Assembly (NCBI RefSeq): GCF_003004785.1 | Contig: NZ_PVZS01000029.1 | Coordinates: forward strand, 1 to 62,862 | Direction: 5' to 3' | DNA length: 62,862 nt | Source: Alsobacter soli | GTDB lineage: Bacteria > Pseudomonadota > Alphaproteobacteria > Rhizobiales > Beijerinckiaceae | Part shown: piece by piece, positions 49,803 through 56,953 of the stretch | Numbering within the stretch: position 1 is the stretch's first letter | Layout: every line of letters begins with the position of its first letter | The notes under the pieces: generated by a model | What the model saw: only the letters and a program-made list of their open reading frames with translations | Told to the model about the DNA's origin: nothing | Databases searched by the model: none | Made by a program: the position numbers and the translations under genes

Positions 49803-50623
49803 CTGAATAGGCCAATTAGATATTTGATTTTTTGGGAAATTCGCATCTCCTTGAACTCTCTCTTTGAGACACTACTTATTGTAGATCTTACCTTATTTTT
49901 GCTTCTGTATACCCGTTTGCTTCTCGTCTTTGCGACAATCTCACCGCCTCCTCTCAGCGAGTAAGCAACCGTTTCTTGAACTCTCTCTGTGTCGAGATTT
50001 AGACCGTTACTACTTTGAATTTCAAATCTGGCCTTCTCTGCACCCTCATAAGCTTGAAGCGCTTTCATCTCCGCATCGAACTCTGAAGCGACACCAAACA
50101 TATTCGGAGCGATGAGCTCAAACGACACAAGTGTAACATCGCCTTCATTCTCCCGGACGAAACCCCAAAACGTCTCTGGATCAGCTATTGGCGCAATGTG
50201 AATGCTGTAATTGAGTGGAGCTTGCCCAGAATTATTGATCTCATCGCAAAATCCCTTGAGTATCGCAGAGGGGTTTCCAACCGCCTTGTCACATTCGATG
50301 ATGAGCTTTTGCCCATCTCCATGCTCAGTGGGGTCAATTAATAGTGTAATAGAATGCCATGCTTCTCGATCTACATCCGCGAGGCCTTGTTCCGGCGGCG
50401 TACTCTCAACGGACGTTTTGGAACGCCCAATTCGCCCAGAGATCAAGGTCGGCGAATCTGCCGGATGGGGAACGTAATGATAAAATATAGATCGGTTTGC
50501 AAAAACATAAGACGATGCAAATGCTTTTCTGATCCACTCCTCTCGGCTCATCTCTGATCGATCCTCGAACAGAGACATCTGTATTGTCGGCAACAGCGAG
50601 ATTCTAAAGTGTTCAAATCGCAT
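49799..50623 (-). CDS. Unknown soluble protein, first gene of an AT-rich module
   Basis: The 274-residue protein is unrecognised and has no signal or membrane segment. Visible blocks are MRFEHFRISLLPTIQMSLFE, a YHYVPHPADSPTLISGRIGR strand pair, WHSITLLIDP then GDGQKLIIEC, and a central DPETFWGFVRENEGDVTLVS motif followed by FELIAPNMFG. A basic C-terminus follows (KTRSKRVYRSKNKVRS). The regular strands and the conserved-looking DPETFW and APNMFG blocks suggest a folded family, not a random frame. Composition is AT-rich like its partner gene, so both probably arrived together. A sensor or nuclease role is speculation. Confidence 0.7.
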   Translation of the reverse strand: MRFEHFRISLLPTIQMSLFEDRSEMSREEWIRKAFASSYVFANRSIFYHYVPHPADSPTLISGRIGRSKTSVESTPPEQGLADVDREAWHSITLLIDPTEHGDGQKLIIECDKAVGNPSAILKGFCDEINNSGQAPLNYSIHIAPIADPETFWGFVRENEGDVTLVSFELIAPNMFGVASEFDAEMKALQAYEGAEKARFEIQSSNGLNLDTERVQETVAYSLRGGGEIVAKTRSKRVYRSKNKVRSTISSVSKREFKEMRISQKIKYLIGLFR

Positions 50624-50744
50624 GGGCTAATATTCCGAGGACGGGAAATGCCGCTGATCCCGTACTAAAAGTTATCAAATGTCAATCCGCCGCGCCCGGC
50701 GAGGGCGGTTTCGAGTCTTCGGAAACCCGGAGCTCTACGCCCGG

Positions 50745-52215
50745 CCTCACCCCACCCCGCCGCTGCGCGGCGACCCTCCCCCTCAAGGGGAGGGTGGGCT
50801 TGCGCCCGACCTTTCCGCCGAGGCGGCCCCTTTCCCGCCGCACGAGGGGGCGTCCCGTTGCCCCTGGATCCCCTTCCCGCGCCTGCGGCGCGCCGGGGAT
50901 GACGGCGGAGGTGGGGCAGCCTTGGCGCGCACCTCTCCAGAACGCCGCGAACTCTCCCGCGTCATCCCCGGCGGCGCGAAGCGCCGGGAAGGGGATCCAG
51001 GGCCAACGCGCAACGGCCCGACGCGTGAAGACCCTCGCCTCGACGGGGAGGAACCTGCCCCGGACGCCCCACCCTCCCCTTGAGGGGGAGGGTCGACGGG
51101 CGAAGCCCGGCGGGGTGGGGTGACGCTGCGCCCGGCGAGGGCGCGTGCGGCTTGACTAAAGCTTGCCGTTTCACGCCCGGCCTCACCCCACCCCGCCGCT
51201 GCGCGGCGACCCTCCCCCTCCAGGGGAGGGTGGGCAGGCGCCCGACCTTTTCGCCGAGGCGCACCCTCTCCCGCCGCGGAGAGTGGGCGTGTATTGACCC
51301 TGGATCCCCTTCCCGCGCCTGCGGCGCGCCGGGGATGACGGCGGAGGAGGGGCAGCCTTGGCGCGCGCCTCTCCAGAACGCCGCGAACTCTCCCGCGTCA
51401 TCCCCGGCGGCGCGAAGCGCCGGGAAGGGGATCCAGGGCCAACGCGCAACGGCCTGACGCGCTGAACACCCTCGCCTCGGGAGGAACCCGCCCCGGACGC
51501 CCCCCTCCCCTTCAGGGCGAGGAGCCTCCCCTCGGGCTTGACCCGAGGGTCGACGGGCGAAGCCCGGCGGGGTGGGGCGGCGCTGCGCCCGGCGAGGGCG
51601 CGTGCGGCTTGACTAAAGCTTGCAGGTTCACGCCCGGCCTCACCCCACCCCGCCGCTGCGCGGCGCCCCTCCCCCTCAAGGGGAGGGTGGGCATGCGCCC
51701 GAGCTTTTCGCCGAGGCGCACCCTCTCCCGCTGCGCGGAGAGTGGGCGTGTGTTGCCCCTGGATCCCCTTCCCGCGCCTGCGGCGCGCCGGGGATGACGG
51801 CGGAGGTGGGGCAGCCTTGGCGCGCACCTCTCCAGAACGCCGCGAACTCTCCCGCGTCATCCCCGGCGGCGCGAAGCGCCGGGAAGGGGATCCAGGGCCA
51901 ACGCGCAACGGCCCGACGCGCTGAACACCCTCGCCTCGGGAGGAACCTGCCCCGGACGCGCCACCCTCCCCTTCAGGGCGAGAGCCTGCCCTCGGCTGGA
52001 CCCGAGGGTCGACGGGCGAAGCCCGGCGGGGTGGGGTGACGCCGCGCCCGGCGAGGGCGCGTGCGGCTTGACTAAAGCTTGCAGGTTCACGCCCGGCCTC
52101 ACCCCACCCCGCCGCTGCGCGGCGACCCTCCCCCTCAAGGGGAGGGTGGGCATGCGCCCGACCTTTTCGCCGAGGCGCACCCTCTCCCGCCGCGGAGAGG
52201 GAGTGGCCCGACCAG
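50745..52215. repeat. Four-copy tandem array, period 436-459 bp
   Basis: Units start with CCTCACCCCACCCCGCCGCT at 50745, 51181, 51638 and 52097, with spacings of 436, 457 and 459 bp; the last is cut short near 52215. Each full unit holds a GGCGACCCTCCCC / GGGGAGGGTGG hairpin, a CACCCTCTCCCGC element, facing family B arms, and a linker with GCGTGCGGCTTGACTAAAGC. The second to fourth copies are most alike. It fills most of the 1.8-kb gap between 50624 and 52470. The remaining part, 52216-52470, shows no gene. Confidence 0.9.
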
Positions 52216-52470
52216 GAGTTTGCCGACTATGATGGCCTTGGCGCCGTCGATCACGCCTAGACCCTGCGCAACCGTAGCGCCTAGACCCATGCGGGCTCAG
52301 GCAGGTCCGGGCCGTTGCCGCCCGCGGTGCGTAGCGGGCGCCCGCGCCGCTGGGGCGCACCACCTGCGGTTGTTATCCATGATCGCCAGGAGATCCCGGA
52401 AAGCCACGTCGGCGAGGTCAAGACCAGCGGGCCTGAGTTGGCGCCGAGATCCGGAGACAGCGGAGCCTGC

Positions 52471-53697
52471 CTAGCGGACCGCGTTCTCCAAGGCCCGTGT
52501 CAGGCGGTCCACCTCCTCCAAGGTGTTGTAGTGCACCATGGAGACGCGGACGACGCCGCCGTTCCGGGCAAGGCCGAGATGCTCCACCAGACGCCGCGAG
52601 TGGAAATCGCCGAACCGAATGGCGATTTGGTCCTTCTCCACAGCGCGGACCACGTCGTCCGAGCGCTTGCCTTCGAAGGTGAAGGAGATCGTCGGAACGC
52701 GCGCCGCGCGGTCCGGGCGTCGCAGCCCGACCACCCGCGCATCGTTACGCGAGTTGAGCCAGTCCAGCAGACGGGCCGCAAGCCGCTCCTCGTGCGCGGC
52801 GATCGCGGCGAAGGCCTGCTCCACCCCTGCCCGACCGGAGGCGCCGCCGATTTCCTCCAGGTAGTCGACGATGCCGGCGCTGCCCCAGGCGAGTTCGTAA
52901 TTGGTGTTGCCCGGCTCAAGCTTTCCCGGCACCACGTCCTTTCCGTAGAAGTAGTGGTAGAGCCCGTCGAGCTCGAGCAGGTATTCGTGGCGGCCCCACA
53001 ACACTGCGAAATGCGGGCCGTAGACCTTGTAGAACGAGAATACGTAGTAGTCGGCCCCGCTGGCCTGGACATCGACGGCCCGATGAGGCGCGTAGGCGAC
53101 GGCGTCGACGCAGAGCCGTGCGCCGGCGGCGTGCACGCGCTTCGCGATCTCCCGGATCGGGTTGATCGTGCCGAGGATATTTGAGGCGTGCGTCACGCAG
53201 ACCAGCCGGGTGCGCGGCGTGAGCAACGCATCAAGCGCGGCGAGGTCGATCTCGCCGGTGGCAGGGTCGGCTGACCAAGTTCGAACGACGACCCCGCGAT
53301 CGCGCAGGCCCATCCATGGCCCGATGTTCGACTCGTGATCGAAGTCGGTGACGATGATCTCGTCCCCTTCGGCCAGCTGCCCGGCCATCGCGGTCGCCAG
53401 GAAACGCAACAGCACCGTCGTTGATGGCCCGAGCACGATCTCGTCGCTGCGGGCCGCGCCGACCAGGGTGGCGATGCGCGCCCGCGCGGCGGCGAGGCGT
53501 TCGACGGCGCGCACGGAAGCCGGGTAGCTGGCGCCGGTCTGCACGCTGGTGGTGAGAAGATATTCGGAGATCCGCGCCGCCACGCCGCCGAGAACGAGCG
53601 AGCCGCCGGCGTTGTCGAAATAGGCCCAGTCGTCCGCGGCGAGGGCCGGGAAGCGGGAGCGCACGCGGTGGAGGTCGAGGGTGGGAGGCGTTGTCAT
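52471..53697 (-). CDS. Class V aminotransferase, cysteine desulfurase-like (TIGR01976 type)
   Basis: The 408-residue PLP enzyme has the class V fold: FPALAADDWAYFDNAGGSLV (about 14-33), an HESNIGPW loop, DAVAYAPHRAVDVQ with the PLP Asp, and the Schiff-base Lys in VFSFYKVYGPH (about residue 224). It lacks the obvious cysteine-containing loop of true NifS/IscS, so desulfurase activity is uncertain. It heads no operon but follows the ureidoglycolate-lyase-like gene by 28 bp and is probably the last gene of the ABC-transporter unit. ATG 53697 is chosen over 53757. Confidence 0.85.
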   Translation of the reverse strand: MTTPPTLDLHRVRSRFPALAADDWAYFDNAGGSLVLGGVAARISEYLLTTSVQTGASYPASVRAVERLAAARARIATLVGAARSDEIVLGPSTTVLLRFLATAMAGQLAEGDEIIVTDFDHESNIGPWMGLRDRGVVVRTWSADPATGEIDLAALDALLTPRTRLVCVTHASNILGTINPIREIAKRVHAAGARLCVDAVAYAPHRAVDVQASGADYYVFSFYKVYGPHFAVLWGRHEYLLELDGLYHYFYGKDVVPGKLEPGNTNYELAWGSAGIVDYLEEIGGASGRAGVEQAFAAIAAHEERLAARLLDWLNSRNDARVVGLRRPDRAARVPTISFTFEGKRSDDVVRAVEKDQIAIRFGDFHSRRLVEHLGLARNGGVVRVSMVHYNTLEEVDRLTRALENAVR

Positions 53698-53725
53698 GGC
53701 CGGGCTCCAGGGGGAAAGACGTGGG

Positions 53726-54220
53726 TCAGGGCACATGGACGAAAAGCGGCGCTGCAAGGTTGCGGCACTCGCAATCGCGTCGATCCCCCGTCTGCCACAT
53801 CATCATGGTGAAATCGGTGGAAGCGCCCAGGGCGATCAGGGGAAAGTGCCAGACGCCCTTGTGGTAGATGATTTCCCAGTCGCCCTCGCCCAGGAACGCC
53901 AGCGCCCGCGCTGGGTCGGGTTCGCTCGCATCGCCATCGGGCGCCACGACGAGCAGGAATCGCGCCGAGGGGGGCGCCACAAAGAGTTGCGCGGAACAGG
54001 GGTGCCGCTCGAAGAAGGCGACGCTCACCGGCGCCGCCGAGGGCTCCATGCGGTAGAGCGCGAGGGCTGCGCGCCGGGCTTCCGCATCGTGTTGGAGCTG
54101 CGCCTCAAGGTCGATCCGCCGTCCGCGATTCTCGTTGACGGACACCCCGCCGGAGAGGCGCCGGGCGCTGCCGAAGGGCGCGAAGCTGTGCGGATCGAGG
54201 ATGCCTGGTCGCAGGATCAT
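53726..54220 (-). CDS. Ureidoglycolate lyase-like protein (AllA superfamily)
   Basis: The 164-residue protein resembles ureidoglycolate lyase/hydrolase: HSFAPFGS near the start, a middle PVSVAFFERHPCSAQLFVAP and YHKGVWHFPLIAL near residues 120-132. True AllA splits ureidoglycolate to glyoxylate and urea. ATG 54220 overlaps the permease stop as ATGA; a longer start at 54238 is possible. Its place among an ABC transporter and a PLP enzyme suggests breakdown of a ureido compound or a related amino-acid derivative (inference). Confidence 0.75.
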   Translation of the reverse strand: MILRPGILDPHSFAPFGSARRLSGGVSVNENRGRRIDLEAQLQHDAEARRAALALYRMEPSAAPVSVAFFERHPCSAQLFVAPPSARFLLVVAPDGDASEPDPARALAFLGEGDWEIIYHKGVWHFPLIALGASTDFTMMMWQTGDRRDCECRNLAAPLFVHVP

Positions 54221-54888
54221 CGCTTTGCCCGCGCCCATGTCTGCTCCATGTGCCCCACGAGGCGCACGAGCGGCAGCAGGATCAACACATAGATCGCCGC
54301 CGCCGCGATCAGGGGCGTGGGGTTGGCCGCCAGCGCCTGCGCCTGCGTGGCCTGTTTCAGGAGGTCCGGCATGGCCACCACGGAGGCCAGGGCCGTGTCC
54401 TTCAGCACGTTGATGGCGTTGGATGTCATGGGCGGAACGACGATCCGCACCGCCTGCGGCAGCACCACCTTGGACATGACCAGCCAGGGCCGCAGGCCAA
54501 GCGCCCGCGCGGCCTCGAACTGTCCAGACGGGACAGCCTCGATGCCAGCTCGGAAGACCTCGGCGCTGTAGGCCGCCGCGACCATGGAGATCGCGGTGGC
54601 CGCCGCCCCAAAGGCAGGCAGTCGGAGGCCCGCGAAGGGAAGCGCGTAGTAGACCACGATCAGCAGCACGAGGATGGGGATCGCCCTGAACAAGTCGATG
54701 TAGCCGATGGCCAACAGGCGCCAGGGCAGGGACCCGTACAGGCGCAACAGTGCGAGCGCGAGACCCAGCATGAGCCCCAGGGCGATGCTCGTGACGCCCA
54801 GCAGCAGCGTCGTGCTGAGGCCGCTCAGGATGAGCGGCAGTGTGGAGACGAAGACCTTGTAGTTGAGGAACGTTTCAAAAATCGACAT
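54217..54888 (-). CDS. Polar amino acid ABC transporter permease (HisM/GlnP type)
   Basis: The 223-residue inner-membrane protein has about five helices and the family's EAA-type loop, EAARALGLRPWLVMSKVVLP (about 122-141). The N-terminal block GLSTTLLLGVTSIALGLMLG belongs to the His/Glu/Gln permease family (TIGR01726). It follows the substrate-binding protein gene by about 208 bp and is coupled to the AllA-like gene. No ATPase gene is present in this locus, so it must share one from elsewhere. Confidence 0.9.
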   Translation of the reverse strand: MSIFETFLNYKVFVSTLPLILSGLSTTLLLGVTSIALGLMLGLALALLRLYGSLPWRLLAIGYIDLFRAIPILVLLIVVYYALPFAGLRLPAFGAAATAISMVAAAYSAEVFRAGIEAVPSGQFEAARALGLRPWLVMSKVVLPQAVRIVVPPMTSNAINVLKDTALASVVAMPDLLKQATQAQALAANPTPLIAAAAIYVLILLPLVRLVGHMEQTWARAKR

Positions 54889-55096
54889 CTCAGCCGCATC
54901 TGCGCAGGACCGCGGAGCGGTCGCTCGGGTCCGGGTTTTGAGCCGCGTGCGCTGCCAGACGTCGGTCCGGCGGCTTCAGCGAAAAACAGGCGTGGCGTTT
55001 CGGCCCGGCGAACCGGCGAGCTCCGCGCGGCCGCGCGGAGCAACGCTGGCCCCGGCTGCGGGCCGCCTGCGCCATGCGCGGCCCGCTGCCCAACAG

Positions 55097-55882
55097 TCAG
55101 AGCTTGGGGACGTCGAGGACGGTCGCCGTCGCCATGCCCGGGTCTGGGTCCGTGCCGAACCAGGTCTTGTGGATCTTCGCCAGCGTGCCGTCCTTCTTCA
55201 TTGCGGTGATCGCGTCGTTCGCCTTGGGAAGCAGGGACGAGTTCTTGGCGAACATCACCGAGTACTGCTCGGTGGTCTTGATCCGCTCGATCACGGCGAA
55301 CTGCGGCTTGTCCTTGACGTAATAGAGCAGCGCCGGGATGTCCGAGATGTAGCCGTCGATGCGACCGGCCGCCAGGTCGAGCATGGCGGGATTGAGGCCC
55401 TCGTACCGACGGATCTCCTTGATCTTCGTCTTGGCCTGATTCTCCGTGGCCCACATGTCGCCGGTGGATCCCGTATCGACGCCCACAGTCTTGCCCGCCA
55501 TGTCGGCCATGCTCTTGGCCCCGGACGCCTTGGTCACGGTCAGCGACTGATCGCTGTCGTAGTAGGGCTGCGCGAAGGATACGCTCTCAAGGCGCTTCTT
55601 GGTGATGGTGATCGACGAGACGGCGGCGTCGATCTGGCCGGACTGCACGGCCGCGAACAAGCCGTTGAAGGGGATGTTCACGAACTCGACGTTCTGGCCA
55701 AGCCGCTTCCCGACCTCCTTCATGAGGTCGATCTCGAAGCCGACTGTCTCGCCCTTGTCGTTCTGGAATTCCCACGGAACGTTGCCGATATTGGCGCCGA
55801 CCTTGATGGTCTGCGCCTGGGCGGCGCCGAGCCCGACCACGAGCGTCGCGGCAGCGAGGACACCTCTCAAAACTGTGCGCAT
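55097..55882 (-). CDS. Amino acid ABC transporter substrate-binding protein
   Basis: The 261-residue periplasmic protein has a Sec signal (LRGVLAAATLVVGLGAAQAQ, cleavage near residue 23) and the SBP family 3 fold. Features are VGANIGNVPWEFQNDKGETV, GFEIDLMKEVGKRLG, AAVSSITITKKRLESVSFAQ and AGKTVGVDTGSTG. It should bind a polar amino acid or related compound. The ATG at 55882 is chosen at the signal peptide. It is divergent from a GntR regulator with a palindrome between them. The 208 bp to the permease gene contain GC-rich sequence without a gene. Confidence 0.9.
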   Translation of the reverse strand: MRTVLRGVLAAATLVVGLGAAQAQTIKVGANIGNVPWEFQNDKGETVGFEIDLMKEVGKRLGQNVEFVNIPFNGLFAAVQSGQIDAAVSSITITKKRLESVSFAQPYYDSDQSLTVTKASGAKSMADMAGKTVGVDTGSTGDMWATENQAKTKIKEIRRYEGLNPAMLDLAAGRIDGYISDIPALLYYVKDKPQFAVIERIKTTEQYSVMFAKNSSLLPKANDAITAMKKDGTLAKIHKTWFGTDPDPGMATATVLDVPKL

Positions 55883-55910
55883 AGAATTCCCTCCGGGCCC
55901 GGGGCGTAGC

Positions 55911-55930
55911 TGGTCAGACCGGCCAGACCA
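55911..55930. promoter_or_regulatory. Candidate FadR/GntR operator
   Basis: TGGTCAGACCGGCCAGACCA is symmetrical at 16 of 20 positions, with outer halves TGGTC and GACCA. FadR-subfamily GntR proteins commonly bind TGGT-N-ACCA type sites. It lies about 30 bp upstream of the binding-protein gene and 78 bp before the divergent GntR gene, as expected for control of both. Binding is inferred. Confidence 0.55.
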
Positions 55931-56008
55931 CTTGACGATGTCGGGAGCCGGCGGCAACGTCAAGCCTGTTCGAGCGACCGTTAGGCGCGTTTGACGTAGG
56001 TGGGGCTC

Positions 56009-56749
56009 ATGGTGCGCAAGAGGCAGAACGCGGCGAGCCTGTCGCCGTCAGGTCCGCTCGCCTCGGGGCTGCGTCTGGCCGAGAACCGGGAACCGGTCCC
56101 GCGCTCCATCGCCGCCCGCCTGCACCAGATGATCGCCGATGGGGAGCTTGGACCGGGATCCCAACTGCCCTCGCAACGCGACCTGTCGGAACGGTTCGGG
56201 GTGAGCCGGGCATCCCTGCGCGAGGCGCTGTCCGTCCTTGAGGCCCTGGGCCTCATCCAGGTGCGTCCCGGGCGCGGAGTTTTCGTTTCCGGTGACGGCG
56301 AGCGCAGGACCGAGTGGCCGTTTCCCAATCTCGGATCCGAGCGCGACGCCTACGAGGCGCGGCTGGCCCTGGAGGGGCAGGCCGCGGCCCTCGCCGCTGT
56401 CCGCGCTGACGACGCCGGGCTGGCCCGTCTCGCGCAGACCGTCGAGGATTTGGCCCGCGCCCAGGAGCGCGGGGACATCGTGGCGATGTCCGCCGCCGAC
56501 GCAGCCTTTCACGACACGCTGCTGGACCTGTGCGGCAACCGGCTGATGGCTTCCATGTACCGGTCCGTCAGGGAGGTCATGGTGGCGAGCCAGAGCTTGC
56601 CCATGGCGAGCCGCGCCAACCTGGAGGAGACCGTGCGGGAGCACCAAGCCATCCTCGCCGCGCTTCGGGCCCGGAACGCGACGGCGGCCGCGGCGCAGAT
56701 GACCGCCCACATCCGCGCGGCCGCCGGACGGATCGCGATTGCGATCTAG
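56009..56749 (+). CDS. GntR-family (FadR subfamily) transcriptional regulator
   Basis: The 246-residue protein has a GntR winged helix at about 30-95 (LPSQRDLSERFGVSRASLRE, then ALSVLEALGLIQVRPGRGVF). The FCD ligand-binding domain lies at about 115-235, with likely metal-binding residues in DAAFHDTLLDLCGN and REHQAILAALRARN. It is divergent from the ABC binding-protein gene, which it most likely controls. A GTG at 56000 is an alternative start; the ATG at 56009 is used. Confidence 0.9.
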   Translation: MVRKRQNAASLSPSGPLASGLRLAENREPVPRSIAARLHQMIADGELGPGSQLPSQRDLSERFGVSRASLREALSVLEALGLIQVRPGRGVFVSGDGERRTEWPFPNLGSERDAYEARLALEGQAAALAAVRADDAGLARLAQTVEDLARAQERGDIVAMSAADAAFHDTLLDLCGNRLMASMYRSVREVMVASQSLPMASRANLEETVREHQAILAALRARNATAAAAQMTAHIRAAAGRIAIAI

Positions 56750-56953
56750 CTCCCCCACGGTCAGGCGGGGCGCCGCTCGCGGGTGGCCTGGGCTTCGCCG
56801 TGCCGGGACCAGGCCAGCACGAAGCCGGACAGCGGCGCTGAGCTGCCTGATAACGCTGGGTTTTGAGGAGTGGTGAGCGGCGGCGAGTAGGGACTGCTCC
56901 AGTCTCTGCCCCCATCGCAAGAGACATGACCCGGTTCATCCCTGCGGCTACGC

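Noticed and set aside
50745-52215. CRISPR array
   Set aside because: Repeat period is 436-459 bp with composite inverted repeats; there are no short direct repeats with 30-40-bp spacers and no cas genes.
53697-53757. Upstream start for the class V aminotransferase
   Set aside because: The extra 20 residues are not family-like, and the MTTPPTLDL start fits the length of relatives.
56750-56953. Coding remnant downstream of dabA
   Set aside because: The minus-strand frame (ending AWSRHGEAQATRERRPA) has no recognisable family and no start of its own; support is too weak.
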